The notes under the pieces were generated by a model. The model made no database searches. It was not told the DNA's origin and saw only the letters and a list, made by a program, of their open reading frames with translations. Source: Burkholderiales bacterium RIFCSPHIGHO2_01_FULL_63_240 (lineage in GTDB: Bacteria; Pseudomonadota; Gammaproteobacteria; Burkholderiales; Burkholderiaceae_C). From it: a stretch of DNA of 64,000 nt. The position numbers and the translations under genes are program-made. Location of the stretch: the NCBI GenBank assembly GCA_001770725.1, contig MERU01000009.1, positions 124,001-188,000 on the forward strand, read 5' to 3'. Shown here piece after piece: positions 30,895 through 39,950 of this stretch (positions are counted from its first letter, which is position 1; every line of letters begins with the position of its first letter).

Positions 30895-31818
30895 GTGGAC
30901 ATCTTCATTCAGCAACTGATCAACGGCCTGGTGCTGGGCAGCATGTATGCCCTGGTCGCCCTGGGCTACACGATGGTGTACGGCATCATCAACCTCATCA
31001 ACTTCGCGCATGGCGAGGTGCTGATGGTGGGGGCGCTGGTGAGCTGGACGGTGGTCACGCTGCTGGCCGACAGCGGCCTGCCGGGCTGGGTGCTGCTGTC
31101 GATCTCGCTGGTGGCGGCCATGCTCGTGTGCATGGGACTGAACTTCGCCATCGAAAAGCTCGCCTACCGACCGCTGCGCAACGCCCCGCGCCTGGCGCCG
31201 CTGATCACGGCCATGGGCATGTCGCTGCTGCTGCAGACGCTGGCCATGATCCTGTGGAAGCCGGACTACAAGCCATTCCCCATCCTGCTGCCCGATGAGC
31301 CTTACGAGTTCATGGGCGCGACCATCAACCTGGTGCAGATCCTGATCCTGGTGGTGACGGCGCTGACGCTGGCGGGCCTGATGGCCCTCATCCACGGCAC
31401 CCAGCTGGGCCGGGCCATGCGCGCCACGGCCGAGAACCCGCGCGTGGCGCAGCTCATGGGTGTGCGGCCCGACCGCGTCATCTCGGCCACCTTCATCATC
31501 GGCGCGGCGCTGGCCGCGCTGGCCGGTGTGATGTGGGCGGCCAATTACGGCTCGGTGCAGCACACCATGGGCTTTTTGCCGGGCCTCAAGGCTTTCACGG
31601 CGGCGGTGTTCGGCGGCATCGGCAACCTGGGCGGCGCGATGGTGGGCGGCATCCTGCTGGGCGTGATCGAGGCCATGGGCGCGGGCTACATCGGTGACCT
31701 CACCGGTGGCGTGCTGGGCAGCCACTACCAGGACATCTTCGCCTTCACCGTGCTCATCCTCGTGCTGACGCTGCGCCCGCAGGGGCTGCTGGGCGAGCGC
31801 GTGGCCGATCGCGCCTGA
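30895..31818 (+). CDS. livH: Branched-chain amino acid ABC transporter permease LivH
   Basis: The 307-residue permease begins with GTG 30895 (DIFIQQLINGLVLGSMYALV), the standard LivH N-terminus; TTG 30877 in frame is inside the terminator and is rejected. About eight membrane segments are visible, with LINFAHGEVLMVGALVSW, PLITAMGMSLLLQTLAMI and GSVQHTMGFLPGLKAFTAAV matching the family. LivH pairs with LivM to form the channel. It is first in a livH-livM-livG-livF operon. A hairpin and U-run lie immediately upstream. Confidence 0.95.
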   Translation: MDIFIQQLINGLVLGSMYALVALGYTMVYGIINLINFAHGEVLMVGALVSWTVVTLLADSGLPGWVLLSISLVAAMLVCMGLNFAIEKLAYRPLRNAPRLAPLITAMGMSLLLQTLAMILWKPDYKPFPILLPDEPYEFMGATINLVQILILVVTALTLAGLMALIHGTQLGRAMRATAENPRVAQLMGVRPDRVISATFIIGAALAALAGVMWAANYGSVQHTMGFLPGLKAFTAAVFGGIGNLGGAMVGGILLGVIEAMGAGYIGDLTGGVLGSHYQDIFAFTVLILVLTLRPQGLLGERVADRA

Positions 31819-31836
31819 GGTGGGGAGACAAGACGC

Positions 31837-32957
<1,121 letters not shown>

Positions 32958-32961
<4 letters not shown>

Positions 32962-33770
32962 GCCACCCGCTGCTTCAGGTCCAAGGCGTGAGCAAACGCT
33001 TTGGCGGTGTGCAGGCGCTCAGCGACGTCGGGCTGAACGTGTTGCCCGGCCAGGTGCACGGCCTCATCGGCCCCAATGGCGCCGGCAAGACCACCTTCTT
33101 CAACACCATCACCGGCCTGGTGCCGGTGGACGCGGGTCGCTTCGAGCTCGATGGCCGGGCCTACAAGCCGAACGCCGTGCACCGGGTGGCCCAGGCCGGC
33201 ATCGCGCGCACCTTCCAGAACATCCGCCTGTTCGCCGACATGACGGCGCTCGACAATGTGCGCGTGGGGCGCCATGTGCGCAGCCGCGTGGGCTGGTGGC
33301 AGGCGGTGCTGCGCACGCGAGCCTTCCTGCACGAAGAGCAACTCATCACCGACAAGGCGCACGAGTTGCTGGCCTTCGTCGGGCTGCAGGGCAAGGGGCA
33401 ACAGACCGCGCGCACCTTGAGCTATGGCGACCAGCGTCGCCTGGAGATCGCCCGTGCGCTGGCCACCGAGCCCAAGCTGCTGGCGCTCGACGAGCCCGCC
33501 GCCGGCATGAACGCCACCGAGAAGGTGCAGCTGCGCGAGCTGATCGAGCGCATCCGCGAGCAGGGCAGGGCCGTGCTGTTGATCGAACACGATGTGAAGC
33601 TGGTGATGGGCCTGTGCGACCACGTGACCGTGCTGGACCAGGGCAAGCTGATCGCCTGCGGCTCGCCCGCCGACGTGCAGCGCCACCCGGCGGTGATCGC
33701 GGCCTACCTGGGCACGTCGCACGCGCCCGTTGCAACCAAGGGCGATGCCCGACAAGGCGAGGGGCTGTGA
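32958..33770 (+). CDS. livG: Branched-chain amino acid ABC transporter ATPase LivG
   Basis: The 270-residue ATPase has Walker A (GPNGAGKTTFFNTITG), the LivG-specific GIARTFQNIRLFADMTALDN, signature TLSYGDQRRLEIARAL and Walker B (LLALDEPAAGMN). It powers the livHM permease together with LivF. The start overlaps the end of livM by four bases; the stop TGA shares one base with the livF ATG. No periplasmic binding protein gene (livJ or livK) is in the window, so that component must be encoded elsewhere. Confidence 0.95.
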
Positions 33771-34474
33771 TGTTGCTGCAGTTGCGTGACCTGCGCGTGG
33801 CCTATGGGGGCATCCAGGCGGTCAAGGGATTGAACCTCGAGCTGCGCGAGGGGGAGCTGGTCAGCCTCATCGGCGCCAATGGCGCGGGCAAGTCGACCAC
33901 GCTCAAGGCCATCTGCGGGCTGCTCAAGCCCCAGGGGGGCGAGGTGCGCTACCAGGGCCGCGACATCGGCTCGCAAGGCCCCTGGGACCTGGTGGCCCAA
34001 GGCCTGGTGATGGTGCCCGAAGGGCGCGGCATCTTCGCGCGCATGAGCATCGAAGAGAACCTGCGCATGGGTGCCTACCTGCGCCGCGACGGCGAGGTCG
34101 ACGCCGACATCGATGCGGTGTACCGGCGCTTTCCGCGCCTGAAGGAGCGCCACCGCCAGTTGGCCGGCACGCTGTCGGGTGGCGAGCAGCAGATGCTGGC
34201 CATGGGCCGTGCGCTGCTGGCCCGCCCCAAGCTGCTGTTGCTCGACGAGCCCACCATGGGGCTGGCGCCCATCATCGTCGACCAGATCTTCGAGGTGGTG
34301 CGCGACGTGCACGCCCAGGGCGTGACGGTGTTGCTGGTCGAGCAGAACGCGCAGCGCGCCCTGCAGATGGCCGACCGCGCCTACGTGCTGGAGTCGGGCG
34401 AGCTGGCACTCAGTGGGGCTGCGGCCGAGCTGCTGGGTGATGCGCGGGTGCAGGCGGCGTACCTGGGGGCCTGA
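33770..34474 (+). CDS. livF: Branched-chain amino acid ABC transporter ATPase LivF
   Basis: The 234-residue ATPase has Walker A (GANGAGKSTTLKAICG), the LivF segment VMVPEGRGIFARMSIEENL, signature TLSGGEQQMLAMGRALL and Walker B (LLLLDEPTMGLAP). VEQNAQRALQMADRAYVLE follows. It is the last gene of the operon. ATG 33770 overlaps the livG stop by one base. The frame stays open upstream through livG, but that is a shadow. Confidence 0.95.
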   Translation: MLLQLRDLRVAYGGIQAVKGLNLELREGELVSLIGANGAGKSTTLKAICGLLKPQGGEVRYQGRDIGSQGPWDLVAQGLVMVPEGRGIFARMSIEENLRMGAYLRRDGEVDADIDAVYRRFPRLKERHRQLAGTLSGGEQQMLAMGRALLARPKLLLLDEPTMGLAPIIVDQIFEVVRDVHAQGVTVLLVEQNAQRALQMADRAYVLESGELALSGAAAELLGDARVQAAYLGA

Positions 34475-34503
34475 GCCCTCCACCATTGACGGCACCCATG
34501 AAA

Positions 34504-34523
34504 AACGCCCCCGAGGGGGCGTT
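34504..34523 (-). terminator. Intrinsic terminator at the 3' end of the Slam cargo gene
   Basis: AACGCCCCC and GGGGGCGTT form a nine-bp stem with a two-base GA spacer. On the minus strand it runs into a run of T's (opposite AAAAA at 34501-34505), 30 bases past the stop codon of the cargo gene. On the plus strand, after livF, there is no T-run. Confidence 0.75.
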
Positions 34524-34552
34524 GTCGCAAGTCGGGGGAGCCAGGGCTCGCT

Positions 34553-35797
34553 TCACTTGGGCTGGGCGTTGATCCCGTCCTTCGTGACCACGAACGGTGC
34601 CGAGAAGCGCGCATTCTCGTATTTTGGCAGGGGGTCGGTGTTGACTCGGCTCTTGGTGATGTCCACCACACCGCCCGCCGCGGCTGCCTGCGAGCCGAAG
34701 AACGCGCCCTTGACCACGCCTGTCACGGTGCCGTCCTGCGCGCTCAGCTTGCTCGCCTGGAAGGTGCTGCCGGTGATGGCGCCTTCTGCACGGAAGCCCA
34801 CCGGGCCTTGCAGTTGCTTGCCGCCCGATGCCGTGGTCTCGACCCTGACGCCGTACGAGTCAAACTCGTTGTTGAAGCTGGCGACAAAGGTGCTGGCGCC
34901 GAAGTTCACGGTCATCTTCACGTTGCCGGTGCTGCTGCCATCCGCAGCAAAGGTGTTGCCGCTGTAGCTCGCTTGTGCGTTGCCGTTGAGCAGGCTGCTC
35001 ATGTCCTGGGCCGAGGTCGTCAGGCCCCAGACGCCATAGATGATGCCTTCGCTGCTCGTGCCCGACGGAGGCCTGGTGTCAGTCCCGCCCGAGACGTAGC
35101 TGGTGATCCGGATGTAGCCCTGGAACTTGGCGGCGGTGGCATCGGAGGGCAGGCTGGCGGTGTCGCTCTCGATGCTGATCCGCTCGTCCAGGCCAGGGGT
35201 GCCCGCCGGCAAGGAGGTCAAAGGTGTTTCGTAACGGTGGTCGTTGGTGCCATCGAAGACCAGCTGGCCAAGGATGTTGAAGCTCGGGACGGTTTCGGCC
35301 ATGCCGGGTCGCACAGGCTGGGTGCTCACCGAGATCGCATCAGGCAACCAGCCGGGGGTGCCTGTGGTTTGAGGGAACAGCTGGAAGCCGACGCGGACCT
35401 GGTTCGATTCGGACTCCGACAGCGCCGCGACTTGCAAGGTGTCGTTGCTCCACGATTCGGTAGACAGCGCCATCACCCCGAAACCGCAGAGCGCGCCGCT
35501 GGCGCAGGCGCTGACGACGGGCTGCGGCGTCACCGGTGTGGTCGGCGTCACGGTGCCCAAGGGGCGATACGGATCGACGGCACCAGCGAGCAGCGGCAGC
35601 GGGGTCTGCGTGCCGGCGGCCGGCGGCTCCAGCTCTTCCCAGATGCCCCATTGGCTGGCCGAGTCCTGGGCGATCGTCACGTTCGAGTACAGGACCACCT
35701 TGGCGTAGTCGGCCTGCGTGGGGCCGCTGGCTTGGGCGCTCAGGCTGCATGCGGCGGCCACAGCGGTGGCCAGGAGGGTCGGGACGCGGTTTGCCAT
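34553..35797 (-). CDS. Secreted protein, probable Slam/type XI secretion cargo with C-terminal TbpB-like barrel
   Basis: The 414-residue precursor has a Sec signal peptide (VPTLLATAVAAACSLSAQA, probable cut after residue 23). There is no good lipobox before Cys17, so it is likely soluble. Cys98 and Cys104 (SACASGALCGFG) could form a disulfide. The last third reads as a run of beta strands ending in GVVKGAFFGSQAAAAGG (about residues 360-376), the barrel-end pattern of TbpB-like and hemophilin-like Slam substrates. It follows the Slam gene by 15 bp on the same strand, with AGGAG seven bases before its ATG. The N-terminal region is unknown to me, so ligand and role are unassigned. Confidence 0.7.
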   Translation of the reverse strand: MANRVPTLLATAVAAACSLSAQASGPTQADYAKVVLYSNVTIAQDSASQWGIWEELEPPAAGTQTPLPLLAGAVDPYRPLGTVTPTTPVTPQPVVSACASGALCGFGVMALSTESWSNDTLQVAALSESESNQVRVGFQLFPQTTGTPGWLPDAISVSTQPVRPGMAETVPSFNILGQLVFDGTNDHRYETPLTSLPAGTPGLDERISIESDTASLPSDATAAKFQGYIRITSYVSGGTDTRPPSGTSSEGIIYGVWGLTTSAQDMSSLLNGNAQASYSGNTFAADGSSTGNVKMTVNFGASTFVASFNNEFDSYGVRVETTASGGKQLQGPVGFRAEGAITGSTFQASKLSAQDGTVTGVVKGAFFGSQAAAAGGVVDITKSRVNTDPLPKYENARFSAPFVVTKDGINAQPK

Positions 35798-35812
35798 GGT
35801 GATCTCCTGATT

Positions 35813-37099
35813 TCAGAAACTGCGATTGAGGTTGACGGTCACGGTGTCGCGGTCGTAGCCGTACAAGGTCAGGTTGGCCTTGGTGTGGATGTTGGCGAGC
35901 GTTGCGGCGAGTTGCCACTTCTCCAGCCAGCCCGCTTCGAAGGTGTAGCCGGCGCCCAATTCGACGCGGCGCTCGGTTTCGCGGCGGCTGACGGCGAACA
36001 CGGGTTCGACGCCGATGTAGCGGGCGTTGCGCCAGGCGGCGCGGGCGAACAGGTCCACGCCGCTGAACTGGGTGCGGGCGCCGATGAACCACTCGTCACC
36101 GGTGTAGCTGAAGCGGTCTTCGCGGGCCGATTCTTCGAACAGGCGCACGCCACCTTGCAACGACCAGGTCTGGTTGCCCATCAGGCGGCCGTAGCTCGCG
36201 CCGACGCTGCGGTACTGGCCTTCGCGGGCCGAGTCACCGGGGCGGTGGAAGTCGCGCTTGATCCACTGGGCGTCCAGTGTGAGCTCGCCGCTGCGGCCGA
36301 CCTTCCAGGTGCCCGAGGGGCTGATGGAGGTGTACAGGCCCAGGTGCTCGCCGCCGAAGTGCAGGTCGTCTAGCTGGAAGTTCAGGTTGCCGCGCCAGCT
36401 GTTGCCGACGATCAGGCCCGGGCCGGTGGCCAGGGTCACGACGCCCAGGTCGTATTCGTTGTACTGCTTGTAGCCCTTGTGATACAGGCCCAGCGAGCTG
36501 GTCCACAGCAGGCGCGACGGCTGGTCGAGCACGCGCACGGGCGCCGGGCGCTGCCAGGTGTGGCGCAACTCGGCCTGGGCGATGCTGCCCCAGTCGGATT
36601 TGTTGGTGTAGGCCTTGTCGAGGACCAGGTCGCCGCCATTGAACGAGCCCAGCAGGGTCGAATCGGGGCCGGCGTTGACGTTGCTGTCGTAGATCAGGCC
36701 CAGCGACACGCTGGGCTCGAACCGGTGCGGCTGGCCGAAGTTGGCGCGCTCTTCGAGTTCGATCTGCTTGAGGAAGCTGCTGATCGACAGGCGCACGGTT
36801 TCGGGGGTGTTCGGGTCTTTCAGCACGCGCTCGGCTTCGGCGCGGGCGCGGGCGTAGTCCAGGGTGCGGTGGTAGGCCACGGCCAGCTCAAGGCGGGCTC
36901 GGTTGAGCGTGGGGTTGGCGGCCAGCAGCGATTCCAGGGTCTCGATGGAGGCGTAGGGCTGACCGGTCTCGCGCTGGTACAGGCCGAGGCGGTATTGATC
37001 GTCCACGCCGGACTGGGCCAGGCTGGGAGTGGACAGCAGGGCGAGGAGCGCGCAGGCGGTCAGGCGCTGGAGGCCGGATCGTCCGAAGGTCTGAAACAT
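35813..37099 (-). CDS. Slam-family outer membrane protein (DUF560, type XI secretion)
   Basis: The 428-residue protein has a signal peptide (LTACALLALLSTPSLAQS), then a tetratricopeptide-like periplasmic region (YASIETLESLLAANPTLNRA, AVAYHRTLDYARARAEAERV) to about residue 115. A beta-barrel domain follows (SVSLGLIYDSNVNAGPDST, many alternating strands, final VTVNLNRSF with C-terminal Phe). This is the architecture of Slam proteins, which move cargo such as TbpB or hemophilin across the outer membrane. ATG 37099 has GGAG seven bases upstream. It is the first gene of a two-gene operon with its cargo; the DYARARAEAERVL repeat supports the TPR assignment. There is no TonB receptor nearby. Confidence 0.85.
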   Translation of the reverse strand: MFQTFGRSGLQRLTACALLALLSTPSLAQSGVDDQYRLGLYQRETGQPYASIETLESLLAANPTLNRARLELAVAYHRTLDYARARAEAERVLKDPNTPETVRLSISSFLKQIELEERANFGQPHRFEPSVSLGLIYDSNVNAGPDSTLLGSFNGGDLVLDKAYTNKSDWGSIAQAELRHTWQRPAPVRVLDQPSRLLWTSSLGLYHKGYKQYNEYDLGVVTLATGPGLIVGNSWRGNLNFQLDDLHFGGEHLGLYTSISPSGTWKVGRSGELTLDAQWIKRDFHRPGDSAREGQYRSVGASYGRLMGNQTWSLQGGVRLFEESAREDRFSYTGDEWFIGARTQFSGVDLFARAAWRNARYIGVEPVFAVSRRETERRVELGAGYTFEAGWLEKWQLAATLANIHTKANLTLYGYDRDTVTVNLNRSF

Positions 37100-37186
37100 C
37101 AACTTCTCCGCGAAGGGGGTGAGGCCCGTTTGTAAGTTTTGTAAACGGCTTCAGTATCGGCCGTTCGGCTCCGCTTGTGGGCGGTG

Positions 37187-37213
37187 TGCCCCCCCTGATG
37201 CACAGGGGGGGCA
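37187..37213. repeat. Strong inverted repeat with C7/G7 arms upstream of the Slam gene
   Basis: TGCCCCCCCTG (37187-37197), loop ATGCA, CAGGGGGGGCA (37203-37213), a perfect 11-bp stem. It lies about 88 bp upstream of the Slam start codon and 146 bp past the HIT gene stop. There is no T-run, so it is more likely a regulatory or processing structure than a plain terminator. Confidence 0.7.
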
Positions 37214-37358
37214 GGGGGCTGGGCACGGAAGGAGGCCCCCTTGAGCACGGGGGTGGCTGACATTTCCGGACATTTTCAGAGGAAACGGACAACCACGCCG
37301 AGGACCGAGTGTGACCCGGTTTCCACCCAGCAAAACGCGCGCCGAGGCGGCGATGGGG

Positions 37359-37775
37359 TTAAATTGCGTCAGTGATGCGCTGGGCGATGGCCTTGAGGTG
37401 GGCCATGTCCGCCATCACGGCGGCGTGCGGCTTGCGCAGGTCGGCGATCGAGCCGGGGATCACGTGGATGTGAAAGTGCGGCACGGTCTGACCGGCGGCC
37501 TCGCCGTTGAGCTGCATCAACACGATGCCCTGGGCGCCCAGGCCCTTCTTCTGTGCGTTGCCGATGCGGCGCACCGTGGCCATGCAGGCGGCGGCTGCGG
37601 CGTCGGACAGCTCGAACAGGGTGGTGGCGGCCTCCTTCGGGATCACGAGGGCGTGGCCCTCGGCCTGCGGCATGATGTCCATGAAGGCCAGCGTGTGCTC
37701 GTCTTCGAACAGCTTGATGCAGGGGATCTCGCCGCGCAGGATCTTGGCGAAGATGTTGTTCGTGTCGTAGGCCAT
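37359..37775 (-). CDS. HIT family hydrolase (histidine triad)
   Basis: The 138-residue protein has NNIFAKILRGEIPCIKLFED, LAFMDIMPQAEGHALVIPKE and the histidine triad HFHIHVIPG. HIT proteins hydrolyse or transfer nucleotides such as adenosine phosphoramidates. ATG 37775 has AGGAG about seven bases upstream. It lies 26 bp downstream of the flavin reductase gene on the same strand. The Slam gene is further downstream past a C7/G7 hairpin. Confidence 0.93.
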   Translation of the reverse strand: MAYDTNNIFAKILRGEIPCIKLFEDEHTLAFMDIMPQAEGHALVIPKEAATTLFELSDAAAAACMATVRRIGNAQKKGLGAQGIVLMQLNGEAAGQTVPHFHIHVIPGSIADLRKPHAAVMADMAHLKAIAQRITDAI

Positions 37776-37801
37776 GGTCATCTCCTGTTGAAGGTGTGGG
37801 G

Positions 37802-38842
37802 TCAGCCGCCGTGCTTGTCGGCCTCGCTGGTGAAGGCGTCGGCGTAGAAGAACTCGTCGGGCAAACCGGCTTGTGCCGTGAAGTCGCCGCGGGCGCTGCC
37901 GACCATGATCGGCGCACCGCAGGCGTAGACCTCGTGCTGCGACAGGTCGGGCAGGTCGGCCAGCACGGCCTGGTGCACGAAGCCGGTGCGGCCTTGCCAG
38001 CCGTCTTCGGGCTTGGCGTCGGACAGCACGGGCACGTAGCTCAGCCAGGGCAGCTCGGCGGCCTGCTGCGCGGCCCAGTCGTGCTGGTAAAGGTCGGCGC
38101 GGCTGCGGCAGCCCCAGTACAGCGTGGTGGGGCGGGTGATGCCCTTGTGGCGCATGTGCTCGACGATGGCCTTGATCGGGGCGAGGCCGGTGCCCGAGGC
38201 CAGCAGCACGATGGGGCGGTCGGAGTCCTCGCGCAGGAAGAAGGTGCCGTGCGGGCCTTCGACGCGCAGGATCTCCTTTTCCTTCATGCCGCCGAAGACG
38301 TGGTCGGTGAACAGGCCCCCTGGCATGTGGCGCACGTGCAGCTCGATGCCACCGCCGGGCTCCTTGAGCGTGTGCGGTGCATTGGCCATGGAGTAGCTGC
38401 GGCGAACGCCATCCCGGAGGATGAATTCGATGTACTGGCCAGCGCGAAAGCCGAAGTGGTGCGTGGCCGGCAGCTGCAGCCGGATCACCATCACGTCGGG
38501 GGCGACGCGGGTCAGGCTGGTCACGCGGGTGGGCATCTTGACGACGGGGTGGTCGTCCAGGCCCACGACCTGGCGCGACTCGATGACAAGGTCGGTCTGC
38601 GGGGTGGCGCAGCAGCTCAGCATCCAGCCGGCGGCCTCTTCGGCCTCGCTCAGGGCCTTGGCCTGGTGGGCGCCGTGGATGACGCGGCCTTCGAGCAGCT
38701 TGCATTTGCAGGAACCGCAGGCGCCGTCCTTGCAACCGTAGGGCAGGCCGACGCCGGCATGGAGTGCTGCGCTCAGCACGGTCTCGTCGCGCGGCATGGA
38801 AAAGGCACGCCCGCTGGGCTGGATCGAGACGTTGAAACTCAT
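37802..38842 (-). CDS. 2Fe-2S ferredoxin/flavin NAD(P)H reductase (CDP-6-deoxy-glucoseen reductase-like)
   Basis: The 346-residue protein has an N-terminal plant-type [2Fe-2S] domain with cysteines in PYGCKDGACGSCKCKLLEG and a later Cys in MLSCCATPQTD. An FAD-binding segment (RAGQYIEFILRDGVRRSYSM) and an NAD-binding segment (VLLASGTGLAPIKAIVEHM, then YWGCRSRADLY) follow. CDP-6-deoxy-delta-3,4-glucoseen reductases and related oxygenase reductases share this order. The partner dehydratase or oxygenase is not in the window. ATG 38842 begins MSFNVSIQPSGRAF. It pairs with the HIT gene. Confidence 0.88.
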   Translation of the reverse strand: MSFNVSIQPSGRAFSMPRDETVLSAALHAGVGLPYGCKDGACGSCKCKLLEGRVIHGAHQAKALSEAEEAAGWMLSCCATPQTDLVIESRQVVGLDDHPVVKMPTRVTSLTRVAPDVMVIRLQLPATHHFGFRAGQYIEFILRDGVRRSYSMANAPHTLKEPGGGIELHVRHMPGGLFTDHVFGGMKEKEILRVEGPHGTFFLREDSDRPIVLLASGTGLAPIKAIVEHMRHKGITRPTTLYWGCRSRADLYQHDWAAQQAAELPWLSYVPVLSDAKPEDGWQGRTGFVHQAVLADLPDLSQHEVYACGAPIMVGSARGDFTAQAGLPDEFFYADAFTSEADKHGG

Positions 38843-38888
38843 GATCGAGGCGAAGGGGAACACGGGTGGAAACGGGCATGATTGTCCC

Positions 38889-39893
38889 ATGTCCCCTTCC
38901 GTGTTCCGTCCCATGCGCCCTGGTGCTGCCCCGGCCTCGACCTCCGCTTTTCCTTCGCCGGGCATGCTGCGCCCGCGTGCGTTCCGGCAGTCGCGCCTGT
39001 TGATCGTCGGCTGCGGTGACGTGGGGCAGCGCGTGCTGCGCGAGCTGGGTGGGCGCCTTCGCGTGCGCGTGCTGACGTCCTCGCCCGAGCGCGTGCCGGC
39101 CTTGCGCCAGTTGGGGGTCACGCCGCTGGTGGGCTCGCTCGACGCGCCGGCTTCTCTGGCGCGGCTGGCGGGGCTGGCTTCGCGCGTGCTGCACCTGGCG
39201 CCGCCGCCTGGCAGTGGCTCGAAAGACCCGCGCACGGCGTCTTTGCTGCAGGCCTTGGTGCGGCGTGGCGGCCTGCGCAGCCTGGTCTACGGCAGCACCA
39301 CCGGTGTGTATGGCGATGCAGGCGGGGCCTTCTTCGACGAGACCCGAGCGGTGGCGCCACAGTCTGACCGCGCCCGCAGGCGGGTGGACGCCGAGCAGCG
39401 GCTGCGGGCCTTCGGGCGTCGGCAGGCGCGCTCGCAGGGCACCGCCGTGGGCATCCTGCGCATCCCGGGCATCTACGCAGTGGGGCGCGAAGGAGGGGAC
39501 CCGCGCGACCGCGTGCGCCGTGGCTCGCCCGTGCTGGCGCGCGAGCACGACGGCTTCACCAACCACATCCACGCCGACGACCTGGCCCGTGCCTGCCTGC
39601 TGGCCCTGTGGCGCATCCGGCCGCAGCGCGTGCTGCACGTGTGCGACGACACCCAGCGGTTGATGGGTGATCACTTCGACCTGGTGGCCGACCTCAGTGG
39701 CCTGCCTCGGCCGCCCCGGCTTGCACGCGACGAGTTGCGTGCGCAGGTCAGTGCGATGCAATGGAGCTTCCTGTGCGAGTCGCGGCGGCTGAGCAATGTC
39801 CGGATGAAACACGAACTTGGCCTGGTGCTGCGCCACCCGGGTCTTTCGCTGGTGCCCAGCCCCCTGGACATGGGGGCAACCCCGATCGGGTGA
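38889..39893 (+). CDS. NAD-dependent epimerase/dehydratase family protein
   Basis: The 334-residue protein has an N-terminal Rossmann motif LLIVGCGDVGQRVLREL, APPPGSGSKDPRT, GSTTGVYGDAGG and the late segment NHIHADDLARACLLAL. It lacks a clear YxxxK pair, having RARRRVDAEQRL at that place, so it resembles the atypical YeeZ/extended-SDR group. ATG 38889 begins MSPSVFRPMRPG; later ATGs at 38913 and 38964 would shorten the basic N-terminus. It is divergent from the reductase gene 46 bp away. The substrate is unknown. Confidence 0.78.
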   Translation: MSPSVFRPMRPGAAPASTSAFPSPGMLRPRAFRQSRLLIVGCGDVGQRVLRELGGRLRVRVLTSSPERVPALRQLGVTPLVGSLDAPASLARLAGLASRVLHLAPPPGSGSKDPRTASLLQALVRRGGLRSLVYGSTTGVYGDAGGAFFDETRAVAPQSDRARRRVDAEQRLRAFGRRQARSQGTAVGILRIPGIYAVGREGGDPRDRVRRGSPVLAREHDGFTNHIHADDLARACLLALWRIRPQRVLHVCDDTQRLMGDHFDLVADLSGLPRPPRLARDELRAQVSAMQWSFLCESRRLSNVRMKHELGLVLRHPGLSLVPSPLDMGATPIG

Positions 39894-39950
39894 ACGGTGC
39901 TTCGCGGGCAGACTCGCCAGCCACCAAGTTCACAACCAGAGGGGTTCTCC

